Below, in pieces: positions 48,586 through 57,008 of a stretch of 64,000 bases of DNA. A model generated the notes under the pieces. The model was not told where the DNA came from, made no database searches, and worked only from the letters and a program-made list of their open reading frames with translations. Source of the stretch: a virus. Location of the stretch: positions 147,778-211,777 of the IMG/VR virus record IMGVR_UViG_3300037245_001419; one strand, given 5' to 3'. A program made the position numbers and the translations under genes. How positions within the stretch are numbered: position 1 is the stretch's first letter; every line of letters begins with the position of its first letter.

Positions 48586-48814
48586 GTAGTATATGATGAT
48601 ATACTTACGGACTAATCAACATAAACCCTTTATGTCAATACGACAGTATGTACTTAATGTACAATATACATACAGATCTACTTTAGTTTACCATCATATT
48701 ATAATATTAGTATATCATCATACAGTCATGGATTACTTTAGTTTATTAGTATATGATGATATTAGCATACAGTGATATACTCATGCACCTATATTAGTAT
48801 ATCATAATATACTG
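48586..48814. repeat. Cluster of TATATGATGATATA-type palindromes
   Basis: Four or more variants of TATATGATGATA or TATATCATCATA in both orientations, very AT-rich. Could act as a DNA unwinding element. An open reading frame across it (48593-48775) is a product of the repeats. Confidence 0.6.
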
Positions 48815-48825
48815 TGTCTTGCAAA

Positions 48826-48940
48826 CCTTAGTGTCAGACTTACACTAAGGTAGGGTCCCCAGGGGTGATGGTTTCCCCCTCCTCCACGAGAGCCAATATA
48901 AGTCTCTCAGAGGGTGGCCGACTCTATATAATTCCGTTTC
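48826..48940. other. GC-rich hairpin-dense island, possible structured RNA
   Basis: CCTTAGTGT pairs with ACACTAAGG (9 bp, 48826-48850); GAGAG pairs with CTCTC inside a CCTC/GAGG stem near 48880-48920. Base composition differs sharply from the surroundings. Strand unknown. Confidence 0.5.
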
Positions 48941-49266
48941 TCTAAAAAAATTTTAGAATAAAAAATTACTGCAGGGGTCGATGTACAAACTAAAGTAGTT
49001 TTAGTCGCAACTGAAGTAGTTCTTATTGTTAACTGAAGTATAACATTTACTCCATTATTGCCGGATACTGGCAAATTCAGCGTAATACTTATATATCCCT
49101 TGTATTTGCTGTTTAAGACGTTTCTAAAGCAATCTAAAGATACTCACCCATCTGTATTGTAAGAACTGACTAAGGGCCTGGAAGGGTATCTAAAGTGTCT
49201 AATTCGTCTATTGCTGTCCGACATTGTCTATTGTATTAGTCTAAGGCCAAAGGAGTAGAAGATACT

Positions 49267-49563
49267 TTAGTTTACTTCCCATGGTTCTTCAGATGATGGT
49301 GTAAGGAACTCAAATAAGATATTCTTAAGTAATTGAATATAGTCTTCATTTGAGATATTTGGATCGAACTTAACAATACCATTAGTTATTTGATCAACAG
49401 CGTAGTACATGAAATCATCGAACTGAGAGTTATCACTGGCTTTGTGTAGATCTGGTTCTTCCAGATATGTGTCAACTAAAGTAGCATACCTGTTGTAAGT
49501 TACTACAAAAGCTTTCGTCTTGTCAGAAGGCCCCACCAATCTATCTAGAGATTCAACATTCAC
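49267..49563 (-). CDS. HLDTLVGP/PWEV family member 1, 98 aa
   Basis: GTG start directly after the upstream stop (TAAGTG). Diverged head ESLDRLVGP, tail EEPWEVN. The middle is unrelated to other members. GGGAGG in the upstream gene's tail codons gives the ribosome site. Confidence 0.7.
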   Translation of the reverse strand: MNVESLDRLVGPSDKTKAFVVTYNRYATLVDTYLEEPDLHKASDNSQFDDFMYYAVDQITNGIVKFDPNISNEDYIQLLKNILFEFLTPSSEEPWEVN

Positions 49564-49743
49564 TTAGTTAACCTCCCATGGTTTGTTGTTAACGCCTTCT
49601 AACTCTGCATGAGTATAAAGTCTTGGTTTGAAAATGCTTGGAATAGTCATACCTGGTGTAGGGTTGCGATTAAACTCTTCTGCAGCACAGAACACAGGTT
49701 TTGTTTTAACGAGCGCATCCAGGTGTTTGACTAGATCAATCAC
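49564..49743 (-). CDS. HLDTLVGP/PWEV family member 2, 59 aa
   Basis: GTG start overlapping the upstream stop (GTGA) with AAGGA ahead; an ATG three codons earlier is badly placed. Head VKHLDALVKT, tail NKPWEVN. Shortest member. Confidence 0.65.
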   Translation of the reverse strand: MIDLVKHLDALVKTKPVFCAAEEFNRNPTPGMTIPSIFKPRLYTHAELEGVNNKPWEVN

Positions 49744-50069
49744 GGAGGACATCCTTCGTCATAATCATATGTGTGTGGCCCATCTTCGCCAGCTTTCATT
49801 TCGACCACCCAATCCAGATATTCTTTAGATGGTTCATCTAGATCAAAGCGATGATCAATCGTTCCGTCTCTCCATTTCGCTACAGATATGAGAACCTTCG
49901 TACCTTTTGCTATACGAGCACATTGATCCATGACCCATGTCTTATGATGTTCTCCATCGATTCCACCATACTTCTCAATCCAAAGTAACATCCAATCATG
50001 TATCTTGTAAGAGCTATATTCATTTGGATCAGCCATTGGGAATTCCCCTAAGTAATTTTCTTCAGACAT
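49740..50069 (-). CDS. Hypothetical acidic protein, 109 aa
   Basis: Starts MSEENYLGEFPM after AAAGGAAACTCA. Trp-rich middle (HDWMLLWIEKYGG). Not an HLDTLV member. No family recognised. Confidence 0.7.
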   Translation of the reverse strand: MSEENYLGEFPMADPNEYSSYKIHDWMLLWIEKYGGIDGEHHKTWVMDQCARIAKGTKVLISVAKWRDGTIDHRFDLDEPSKEYLDWVVEMKAGEDGPHTYDYDEGCPP

Positions 50070-50143
50070 TGAGTTTCCTTTAGGTTGTAAAAAAGCTCCA
50101 GGCTGAGTACTATTACCCTAGTACAGCCCAAAAGCACATTACT

Positions 50144-50323
50144 TTAGTTATTGATCTTCAATGGGCATTTGATAGATTCTCCTGACAATGCACTTGCTAA
50201 AAATCTTTTTACTTTTGGATGACTGCAATATGATGCAGTTCCACTTGTACACCCATAATTGAACCGTTTGATGCCACCATATTGGCACACTCCGGTTTTG
50301 GATAATTCGCACGGATAACTCAT
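50144..50323 (-). CDS. Conserved phage Cys-rich protein, 59 aa
   Basis: ATG after GGGAGAAAT. MSYPCELSKTGVCQYGGIKR then GCTSGTASYCSHP matches a small phage protein family of unknown role with conserved cysteines. The stop TAA lies in a motif copy. The overlapping frame 50148-50348 is rejected. Confidence 0.7.
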   Translation of the reverse strand: MSYPCELSKTGVCQYGGIKRFNYGCTSGTASYCSHPKVKRFLASALSGESIKCPLKINN

Positions 50324-50358
50324 ATTTCTCCCAGGTAAACCCGATCATTTTAAACTAA

Positions 50359-50387
50359 AGTATAATAGAAACTTATAGACGTGTCAA
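50359..50387 (-). promoter_or_regulatory. Leftward half of a divergent promoter
   Basis: TTGACA, 17 bases, TATACT, where the -10 runs into the motif (TATACTTTAGTT). Confidence 0.8.
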
Positions 50388-50404
50388 TAGAATAAATGTA
50401 CTTT
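50376..50404 (+). promoter_or_regulatory. Rightward half of a divergent promoter
   Basis: TAGACG, 17 bases, TACTTT from the motif. The two -35 boxes are adjacent (TAGACGTGTCAA). Drives the lipoprotein at 50441. Confidence 0.65.
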
Positions 50405-50440
50405 AGTTAACTCTATTAATTTAAACATAAGGAATGCTAA

Positions 50441-50869
50441 ATGAGAGTTTTATTACTAAGCATAATAACAATCATGATTGGTTGTGCTGGAATACCTGTA
50501 AACTACCATAACGATCATCCTCGGCTGAACGGATCTAAACACACATATATAGGACAAGACATATACTTTGAAGAGTTCATTATCGGAGAGGGTGATTATT
50601 CAGGTTATATTTTTGGTAACAGTTGTCGTTATGAGCTTATTCTTATGATGGTATCAAAGTCAAAGGTTGTCATAGAATATAATGAATATATAAAATCTAG
50701 TTCCTATGGTGAGTTTCGCATGGATGGGCCTTGGCTCATAAGACAAGGATTCACTAAACAATTCGAATATGAACTTACAGATGGAAAAGGTGAGATCGCA
50801 TATAAAAAATTAAGATTTGTTATTGTTGGGGTTGAAAATCACGGAATATCAACTATTAGGTCAAACTAA
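50441..50869 (+). CDS. Lipoprotein, 142 aa
   Basis: Signal peptide with lipobox MIGC (Cys15). Beta-rich mature part. Ends at SN in AACTAAAGT, so the stop is in the motif. AAGGAATGCTAA ribosome site. Confidence 0.75.
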   Translation: MRVLLLSIITIMIGCAGIPVNYHNDHPRLNGSKHTYIGQDIYFEEFIIGEGDYSGYIFGNSCRYELILMMVSKSKVVIEYNEYIKSSSYGEFRMDGPWLIRQGFTKQFEYELTDGKGEIAYKKLRFVIVGVENHGISTIRSN

Positions 50870-50886
50870 AGTAAAAAGGAAATAAC

Positions 50887-51939
50887 ATGAAGATAATAAT
50901 ACTATTAGTATTATCAATTTTGTCGGCTGTAAGTGGCGCAAACATAGATGAAGATTATTTAATTTGTCGAGAATTTGAAAAGAAAAAGGATTGGCCTAAA
51001 GTAATTGATTATTGTGACAAATCTATAAAAAACAAGCCTGAAGGCAACAACCCATATTATAAGTTATGTCTAGCACATAGTATGGTAGGCAATAATGAGA
51101 AAGCTCTTGAAAATTGCACCATAGTTATAGTTCGTAAAAAATTAAGTCTAGATTTACAATACTCGTCATATTATTATAGAGCGTTGGCAGGTTATAATTT
51201 AAAGTATTATGATAAAGCTATATCTGATATAGATAATGCTATCACATTAAACAAAAAAGGTATGGCGCAATATATATTACAAGGTAAAATTAGATATAGT
51301 TTAAGTGAATATAAAAAAGCGGATATAAGTTTTTCTCATGTTATCAACCAGGATCGCAATAATTACACTGCAACATATGGTAGATATCTTGCAAGGTTAA
51401 AGTTAGGTAATTACAAAGGTGCATACACTGATATAACATATGCCATAGATATTAATAAAACCAAAGAAATATCCAAGTTATATGTATTACGTGGCATAGT
51501 ATCGAGTAAATTGTCTAGGCACAAGCAGTCATTTGCTGATTTTGATCACGCACTTAGTATAGATTCTACAAATTATAACTCACATATTGGAATAGCAAAA
51601 CTTAAACATAAATTGTGCGACTATTACGGTGCTATTCGTTCATATAACCATGCTATAAAATTAAGTGTCAATAATTCATCAATTTTAACACATCGTGCAG
51701 ATTCATGGTCGGAATTAGGTGAATATAAAAAAGCATTCGCAGACTGCAACCTTGCTATTAAAATAGATGCTAACTACGCAGAAGCATATTATATGCGTGG
51801 TATTATACAATTAAAACGAAATATACTAGACAATAAAGGGTTATATGATTTGTCTATAGCTGCAAATTTGGGTATGTTTGAGGTATATAAAGTTTTAAGT
51901 GAAATACACAATGAACGAAAATCAATCAAACTAAAGTAG
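50887..51939 (+). CDS. Secreted TPR-repeat protein, 350 aa
   Basis: Signal peptide (cleavage near VSGA), then eight or so TPR units, for example YYRALAGYNLKYYDKAISDI and AYYMRGIIQLKR. Likely a periplasmic or surface protein-interaction scaffold. Ends LK at CTAAAGTAG. Confidence 0.85.
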   Translation: MKIIILLVLSILSAVSGANIDEDYLICREFEKKKDWPKVIDYCDKSIKNKPEGNNPYYKLCLAHSMVGNNEKALENCTIVIVRKKLSLDLQYSSYYYRALAGYNLKYYDKAISDIDNAITLNKKGMAQYILQGKIRYSLSEYKKADISFSHVINQDRNNYTATYGRYLARLKLGNYKGAYTDITYAIDINKTKEISKLYVLRGIVSSKLSRHKQSFADFDHALSIDSTNYNSHIGIAKLKHKLCDYYGAIRSYNHAIKLSVNNSSILTHRADSWSELGEYKKAFADCNLAIKIDANYAEAYYMRGIIQLKRNILDNKGLYDLSIAANLGMFEVYKVLSEIHNERKSIKLK

Positions 51940-51965
51940 TATAAATATTGGTAAAAGAGGTACAG

Positions 51966-52127
51966 ATGGCTTACTATCCTAATCATCCACCTACGCTATA
52001 TGGTGACGATGCAGATTATTTTTTAAACAAGTTAGATGAGATTGCTAAGCTTCCTAAGCAAGTAATATCTGATGAAAAGCGTAAGAAGTTTGAAGAGTTA
52101 TTCAGAAGATCCGGTATGCGACTCTAA
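51966..52127 (+). CDS. Small protein, 53 aa
   Basis: MAYYPNHPPTLYGDDADYF...; soluble, charged C-terminus. Stop overlaps by 4 bases the stop of the convergent family member 3, both within CTAAAGTAC. Function unknown. Confidence 0.65.
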   Translation: MAYYPNHPPTLYGDDADYFLNKLDEIAKLPKQVISDEKRKKFEELFRRSGMRL

Positions 52128-52468
52128 AGTACTTCCCATGGATCACACTCACGTTGATCATTGTTCATCATATATCTGCAGAGGTTATCGATATTAGCTG
52201 AAGTATCGTAACCAGGTTTGTAGTTATATTGTTTTAGTACATTGGAGTATAGTTTGCTACCATCGTAAACCCTATTTCTATTTTTGTATTCAACTGTGTA
52301 TAAGCAGTTATTAGGATCAGCCATATCAACCCATCGTCCAATCTTGATATCACCATCAACTAAAGTATAATTCATTTTCAGTGTATAGGCTTTTAACATA
52401 GCGTTATACAATCTATCACATTCAGGAGTTCTTGGCCCAACTAAAGTATCCAGGTGTTTAGGGTTCAT
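52124..52468 (-). CDS. HLDTLVGP/PWEV family member 3, 114 aa
   Basis: ATG at MNPKHLDTLVGP in an ATGA overlap with member 4; the four codons before it belong to the tail of member 4. Tail CDPWEVL with stop TAG in the motif. Variable middle. Confidence 0.75.
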   Translation of the reverse strand: MNPKHLDTLVGPRTPECDRLYNAMLKAYTLKMNYTLVDGDIKIGRWVDMADPNNCLYTVEYKNRNRVYDGSKLYSNVLKQYNYKPGYDTSANIDNLCRYMMNNDQRECDPWEVL

Positions 52469-52668
52469 GTTACTTCCCATGGTTCGTTGTATGAATCTGA
52501 GAAGGATATGACACTAATATCACATCCTTCTGGACATAGATATTCGAGAGTTTTTGATATTCCATCTGGGGTATATTCTAAGTATGTAAGCATAAGTTTA
52601 AATTGTATATGATGGATTTTGCAATGATCGCAAGGCCCAACTAAAGTATCAAGGTGTTCTATATTCAC
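52465..52668 (-). CDS. HLDTLVGP/PWEV family member 4, 67 aa
   Basis: GTG start one base after the upstream stop (TAA-A-GTG inside the motif). Head EHLDTLVGP, tail NEPWEVT. CDHC pair after the head. Confidence 0.75.
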   Translation of the reverse strand: MNIEHLDTLVGPCDHCKIHHIQFKLMLTYLEYTPDGISKTLEYLCPEGCDISVISFSDSYNEPWEVT

Positions 52669-52669
52669 T

Positions 52670-53020
52670 TTAGTTTACTTCCCATGGTTCATAAGAACTA
52701 TCCGTATTGCGAGCAAGCATTTTACATTTCTCATCTAAAGACGTAAATCCAATATCGTCAGTAGTACCATTGATATCATGAGTTATATTATCATCGAACA
52801 CCCATATACACCCTGATGTATCCGTTTTAAATACCCTAAGCATTTTAGAACTAACTATGCCAGGGTTATCAATTTTTACTTCGATTGTAAATATACCATC
52901 AGATATAACATCCCCTACTACACAATCATAATACGTTAATAATATAAATTTGTGTAGTTTTTTATATAGATGGCACTTCGGCCCAACTAAAGTATCAAGG
53001 TGTTCAACTAGTTCATTCAC
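52670..53020 (-). CDS. HLDTLVGP/PWEV family member 5, 116 aa
   Basis: GTG start (VNELVEHLDTLVGP) one base after the stop of member 6. The ATG ten codons earlier lies within member 6's tail. The end resembles member 8 (LDEKCKMLAR). Tail YEPWEVN. Confidence 0.75.
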   Translation of the reverse strand: MNELVEHLDTLVGPKCHLYKKLHKFILLTYYDCVVGDVISDGIFTIEVKIDNPGIVSSKMLRVFKTDTSGCIWVFDDNITHDINGTTDDIGFTSLDEKCKMLARNTDSSYEPWEVN

Positions 53021-53021
53021 T

Positions 53022-53330
53022 TTAGTTAACTTCCCATGGGTTCGAGACATAGGTTAGAGAACTCGGTCTATAACGGCATGAGTACACATAGACAACAGCA
53101 TCAAATATTTCTGCTTTAATATCTTTGCGGACTTCGAAACGATCACAACCTACTTCAGTTATAAATCCTTCCTCGATAAGCCTATCTCTTGTGCTCTCGA
53201 TAATCTTTACTCGATTCTGAGATGGGAATAGAACTTCCCGTTCGACATCTCTATAGAACTTATCCCATATGATTCTCTCATACCCATCGGGTTTAACTAA
53301 AGTATCAAGGTGTTTAATGAGATCAACCAT
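53022..53330 (-). CDS. HLDTLVGP/PWEV family member 6, 102 aa
   Basis: Head IKHLDTLVKP, tail SNPWEVN. The centre (STRDRLIEEGFI) resembles members 9 and 12. Starts inside the end of the upstream zinc gene. Confidence 0.75.
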   Translation of the reverse strand: MVDLIKHLDTLVKPDGYERIIWDKFYRDVEREVLFPSQNRVKIIESTRDRLIEEGFITEVGCDRFEVRKDIKAEIFDAVVYVYSCRYRPSSLTYVSNPWEVN

Positions 53331-53511
53331 ACCACTCCATATCTAGAGTACATATTATTTTAACTCCACAGTTGGGACATTTACCATAAGCGTCTTTCAT
53401 GTAATATATTGTACCTTTTGGATAAGATTCTTTAATCTTCAGTACTTTAAACTTTACATACTTCCTGCAGTTCTCACATGTCTTTTCAGCATATTCTTTT
53501 TCAATTTCCAT
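53323..53511 (-). CDS. Zinc-ribbon protein, 62 aa
   Basis: CENC and CPNC pairs. Starts ATG one base after the stop of member 7; GGGAAG in that gene's tail codons plus TACTTTAGT form its leader. Confidence 0.75.
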   Translation of the reverse strand: MEIEKEYAEKTCENCRKYVKFKVLKIKESYPKGTIYYMKDAYGKCPNCGVKIICTLDMEWYG

Positions 53512-53512
53512 A

Positions 53513-53836
53513 CTAAAGTACTTCCCATGGTATTGGTTTAATATATATTCCCATAATAAGAAGTGCTTTAGCTTCTGTTCGGATTTTTTCAGGAGAATGG
53601 CATATCATACGATAGCTATCATATTCATACGTTATTACATTTTCACTATCTGACATATATTCACAATGTATTACTATACGTCCATTGTGTTGATTATAGA
53701 TTCTAATGGTATCCGTATTGATAATCTGTCTGTTACTATGCATAGCCTTTTTAAAGTCTTCACATACGTCATTAATTCGTATGGTACGCTCGTCCGGCCC
53801 AACTAAAGTATCCAGGTGTGTTATTCTACTGTCCAC
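53513..53836 (-). CDS. HLDTLVGP/PWEV family member 7, 107 aa
   Basis: GTG start overlapping member 8's tail codons (CCGTGGAC). Head ITHLDTLVGP, tail IPWEVL, stop TAG in the motif. Confidence 0.75.
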   Translation of the reverse strand: MDSRITHLDTLVGPDERTIRINDVCEDFKKAMHSNRQIINTDTIRIYNQHNGRIVIHCEYMSDSENVITYEYDSYRMICHSPEKIRTEAKALLIMGIYIKPIPWEVL

Positions 53837-54186
53837 GGCTCACTGATTCCTTTAGATCTAATCAACATCCTACATTTATCATCGAGGTCAACCAATCCCT
53901 TTCCTTCTCTAGATATATTAGTAGAAATATTACTTTTAAATATGTACAATTGTACTTTAGTTTCGACATTAGTAATTATGTAACAAAGTTCATTCCTGGT
54001 TACATTACCGTTAAAATCTGCAGTATCAGCTAAAGCACCAACGCACATGTGATATGGATATTCATCAATAACATCATCTGCTTTAAGATCCATGGCTGGA
54101 AACTGAAGTATAAAGTCATACAGTTTTTGATGATGTGGGGATCTGCTCCCAACTAAAGTATCAAGGTGTTTTACAATCTCGTACAT
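53821..54186 (-). CDS. HLDTLVGP/PWEV family member 8, 121 aa
   Basis: Head VKHLDTLVGS, tail SEPWTVE (diverged). LDDKCRMLIR near the end is shared with member 5. The start overlaps the upstream gene by 26 bases. Confidence 0.75.
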   Translation of the reverse strand: MYEIVKHLDTLVGSRSPHHQKLYDFILQFPAMDLKADDVIDEYPYHMCVGALADTADFNGNVTRNELCYIITNVETKVQLYIFKSNISTNISREGKGLVDLDDKCRMLIRSKGISEPWTVE

Positions 54187-54613
54187 ACTGCCCCAGGTTG
54201 TTATTTAGATCAGCGATGTAATCAGCTAGTTCCTTCCCTATGACACCATAAGGAAATAGTTCTTCACCGTGTTCAGTCTCTATAACTTTGCACCAACAGT
54301 CCTTCCCATCAAAGCAATCTTTAACTATCCACTTGCAAATGAACGGCTCTATATTCTTAAGGACAAACTCTGCAGTATCTTCATCCATATCGGTCAATAC
54401 TTTAGTTACCTTCATATTGTGTATATCAGTGATGTATTTAGCCATCTCTTTAGGCATACAGAAGTACTCGAACACTTCATAATCATTATCAGGCCATTGA
54501 TCCGTTACAACCAGATCTACATGGTCTCCATACTTATTAATACAACCTACGACCCACTTTAGTTTATATGAGTCTTCTTGTTGTTTAATGTATTTCTTCT
54601 CGTCCCAGGTCAT
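54161..54613 (-). CDS. Hypothetical protein, 150 aa
   Basis: Starts MTWDEKKYIKQQ in an ATGA overlap. Cys/Trp-containing soluble protein whose last codons (CKTP) are the HLDTLV coding region of member 8 in another frame. No family recognised. Confidence 0.75.
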   Translation of the reverse strand: MTWDEKKYIKQQEDSYKLKWVVGCINKYGDHVDLVVTDQWPDNDYEVFEYFCMPKEMAKYITDIHNMKVTKVLTDMDEDTAEFVLKNIEPFICKWIVKDCFDGKDCWCKVIETEHGEELFPYGVIGKELADYIADLNNNLGQYVRDCKTP

Positions 54614-54990
54614 ACAACCTCATATATGTATATGGTGTTTTTAACAATGTCATCCCAGTATCGTTCAAGAGCAGGAGGATATATAACCATAGCACCTTTT
54701 TCTGTCGTAGCCACAGCTATAATATTTGCAGGATCTAGGCTTTGTATTACGTTGGTTGCAATCACGTCATCAACGTCATCACAGTTAACAATCTTATTAA
54801 TTGGCGTAAGTTCCATTAACTTTAGTTTCTCTTCCAGGGTCTCGACTTCTGGCAAATCTTTGACAAGTTTTTCGATAGAATCTGTCATTAATACTGGACG
54901 CATATCAACCGTAGCGTCAAGATCTAACGCATAACGGAATTTGTTATCTGAGTTTGTAACAACCAGATTTGCAACTATATATTTTTTCAT
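54610..54990 (-). CDS. Hypothetical protein, 126 aa
   Basis: Start taken at MKKYIVANLV, after GGGAGA and a motif copy (TACTTTAGTTATG); a GTG six codons earlier is the alternative. No family recognised. Confidence 0.7.
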   Translation of the reverse strand: MKKYIVANLVVTNSDNKFRYALDLDATVDMRPVLMTDSIEKLVKDLPEVETLEEKLKLMELTPINKIVNCDDVDDVIATNVIQSLDPANIIAVATTEKGAMVIYPPALERYWDDIVKNTIYIYEVV

Positions 54991-55008
54991 AACTAAAGTA
55001 TCTCCCAC

Positions 55009-55398
55009 TTAGTCTTCTAGATAATGGATTTCAGGTTCTGCAGATTCTTCATACATGACAATAGCGTACATATCTCTCATACCGGAACCATCAGCTATAT
55101 GTGGTTTGATCCAATCGAGGAATGTTTCTATCTCATCCTCATAATTTTTTATATTGCATCTACTAGATAAGTGCCATGCCTTCGATATTTTGTCAAACCA
55201 CATCTTTGCAACTGGATCTATTACACCGAAGTAATAACTTCCAGATCCATTCACAGGGTTCCTCATATCACAAAAATCTTGTATGACTTTAGATTTATCG
55301 TGGTCAATATCAAAGAGATACTTGCATGTTTCTATAATTTCTGGTGGGGTATTTTCGTGAAGTCTTGCCCCAAATATTAGTTCTGTGTACATTCCCAT
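55009..55398 (-). CDS. Conserved phage protein (MGMYTE family), 129 aa
   Basis: MGMYTELIFGARLHE then TPPEIIETCKYLF: a widespread phage hypothetical family. Strong GGAGGAATT ribosome site. Function unknown. Confidence 0.8.
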   Translation of the reverse strand: MGMYTELIFGARLHENTPPEIIETCKYLFDIDHDKSKVIQDFCDMRNPVNGSGSYYFGVIDPVAKMWFDKISKAWHLSSRCNIKNYEDEIETFLDWIKPHIADGSGMRDMYAIVMYEESAEPEIHYLED

Positions 55399-55417
55399 AA
55401 TTCCTCCGGTTAACTAA

Positions 55418-55446
55418 AGTATAATAGAAACTTGTAGACGTGTCAA
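55418..55446 (-). promoter_or_regulatory. Leftward half of a divergent promoter
   Basis: TTGACA, 17 bases, TATACT; near copy of the one at 50359. Confidence 0.8.
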
Positions 55447-55463
55447 TAGAATTAATGTACTTT
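55435..55463 (+). promoter_or_regulatory. Rightward half of a divergent promoter
   Basis: TAGACG, 17 bases, TACTTT. Points at the structured leader. Confidence 0.65.
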
Positions 55464-55469
55464 AGTTTC

Positions 55470-55618
55470 AGCCGGAGAATCGGAATACAGGTGATTCTCT
55501 AAGAGAGTCTGCGACATGGCATAACATCTGAACGGTTTCTATAGAAGTAGGTGCAAGTTATATAGAGGTGCTAGTAAGATGGCCTAGGATAGTTGTACTC
55601 TGTCCTCCCAGACTCTTT
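55470..55618 (+). ncRNA. Structured leader or small RNA
   Basis: Starts about where the rightward promoter should initiate. GAGAATC pairs with GATTCTC early; GAGTCTG near 55506 pairs with CAGACTC near 55610, followed by a T run. Could be a small RNA or a regulatory leader of the 55644 gene. Confidence 0.45.
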
Positions 55619-55643
55619 TTTAAACTAAAGTAAATAGGAAGTT

Positions 55644-56309
55644 ATGAAAACGATATTAATATTAATAGTGCTGCTATCATCTATGGGTTTTTCAAATCAG
55701 TGCATTAGACTTGACGATTCAGATGCTTATGTCGATTGTTTAATTAAGGCAAATGAGGGTAAAGAAGAACCAGAATCTAAACAAGTAGAGTATATAGAAG
55801 ATTATTATACACATAATGAGGATTCATTAAGAATATATACACTTGTCGGAGCTGGTTATACACAGGGAACCTTTACTAGTTTTAGTAAAATTAACATGTT
55901 TATTGGCGTTATACCAGAAGGTTGGAATAACGGAATTATGTTCAGTGTTAAGATTTCAAATACAAAACCATCTAATATAAAAGATACATCACCACATAAT
56001 TCTAAAGTTTACCGCATTGTCGATGGTGAGATACTTCAACTAAATTTAGGTTTTCCATTCCCATTGCATAATAATATATTTTTGATTCCTATTGTGGGAG
56101 TGGCATCGGTAGAGAGATACACCCAAATCCTCGATGGGGATGATGGTACATATCATGTAAAAAAAGATAGAGACTCTTATAATGTTTTTGGTATGGGGTT
56201 CTTATTTAAAACTAATCGTTTTATTTGGGGAGTTGACATTGAATATCCTTTTGATAGATTCCCAACGATAGGAATTAATATAGGATTATTTATTACGGAG
56301 TTAAACTAA
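55644..56309 (+). CDS. Secreted, possible outer-membrane beta-barrel protein, 221 aa
   Basis: Signal peptide (cleavage near GFS). The mature part has alternating strands (LNLGFPFPL, IFLIPIVGVAS, VFGMGFLF) and ends in a short strand, like small porin-type barrels. Stop TAA lies in a motif copy. Confidence 0.65.
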   Translation: MKTILILIVLLSSMGFSNQCIRLDDSDAYVDCLIKANEGKEEPESKQVEYIEDYYTHNEDSLRIYTLVGAGYTQGTFTSFSKINMFIGVIPEGWNNGIMFSVKISNTKPSNIKDTSPHNSKVYRIVDGEILQLNLGFPFPLHNNIFLIPIVGVASVERYTQILDGDDGTYHVKKDRDSYNVFGMGFLFKTNRFIWGVDIEYPFDRFPTIGINIGLFITELN

Positions 56310-56320
56310 AGTAGGTTACG

Positions 56321-56500
56321 ATGAAAGATATTAAGAAAGGTTACTACTGGGTAAAGTTTTACAACCATGATGTAATGCAAGTAATGTTATTTAATGGCAA
56401 GAATTTTGAAGGCTTCAAGAGTGACAAATTAATTCATGATGAGATAGAGGGTTACGAGTATATTGATTACCCACCAGTTGACTTGTGTATCGACAACTAA
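56321..56500 (+). CDS. Small protein, 59 aa
   Basis: MKDIKKGYYWVKFYNHD...; beta-rich. Ends DN at AACTAAAGT; the same motif copy supplies the stop of the convergent member 9. Function unknown. Confidence 0.7.
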   Translation: MKDIKKGYYWVKFYNHDVMQVMLFNGKNFEGFKSDKLIHDEIEGYEYIDYPPVDLCIDN

Positions 56501-56814
56501 AGTACTTCCCATGGCCCACCCTTCGATGGAGTACTCCACGATAGTGTAAAATACTTGGTTGCTAGTTCAGTAATATCGTCATGCATATATAGTAGAACAT
56601 AATATGGTCGTGAGGGTTCCCAGTATTTAGATTTCTCTAAGACATTTTTGTCTATAAGAACGATCCTCATATCGACAAACACTTCGTTATTGTAGAAATT
56701 ATGGAAAGGATCAGTAAGAGCCTTCACTATTTGCTTTACTAGTTTACCGTATATCTTAGATGCGAACTCAGAGGGTTCAACTAAAGTATCAAGGTGTTTA
56801 ATAATTTCAGTCAT
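56497..56814 (-). CDS. HLDTLVGP/PWEV family member 9, 105 aa
   Basis: ATG overlapping the upstream stop (ATGA). Head IKHLDTLVEP, tail GGPWEVL. Centre (FYNNEVFVDMRIVLI) is related to member 12. Confidence 0.75.
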   Translation of the reverse strand: MTEIIKHLDTLVEPSEFASKIYGKLVKQIVKALTDPFHNFYNNEVFVDMRIVLIDKNVLEKSKYWEPSRPYYVLLYMHDDITELATKYFTLSWSTPSKGGPWEVL

Positions 56815-57005
56815 ACTTTAATATCTTTTTTATTGGCTATTACTAGTCCATTATCATTCAGTGTTTTAATAAATTCATGCCACTCTATGGTATATGGTGG
56901 AGCGTAATCGTACCCATCATTAAACAATTCACCTTCAACTACCATTTCCATCTTAGGAAATAATCGTTTTAACCGTTCAATCAATAATCTATGCTGGTTT
57001 TTCAT
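56811..57005 (-). CDS. Hypothetical protein, 64 aa
   Basis: Starts MKNQHRLLIERLKR, three bases after the stop of member 10; GGGAGG in that tail serves as ribosome site and the motif spans the junction. Function unknown. Confidence 0.7.
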   Translation of the reverse strand: MKNQHRLLIERLKRLFPKMEMVVEGELFNDGYDYAPPYTIEWHEFIKTLNDNGLVIANKKDIKV

Positions 57006-57008
57006 ACT

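Larger units (their letters stand above)
47540..49260. other. Gene-free stretch rich in the iterated motif
   Basis: About 1.7 kb with no convincing gene. It holds some 20 copies of ACTTYAGT in both orientations, the TTGTA-N5-TACAA array, AT palindromes and a GC-rich island. 47.55-48.09 and 48.95-49.26 kb show nothing else beyond motif copies. Candidate replication or partition region. Confidence 0.6.

Noticed and set aside
48593-48775. Open reading frame of 60 codons on the plus strand
   Set aside because: It runs through the AT-rich palindrome cluster, has no ribosome site and a repeat-derived composition.
50148-50348. 66-codon minus-strand frame
   Set aside because: The overlapping frame 50144-50323 has a good ribosome site, conserved cysteines and a motif stop; this one starts within the promoter.
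54578-54934. 118-codon plus-strand frame
   Set aside because: Shadow of the 54610 gene; the opposite strand has overlapping ATGA junctions.
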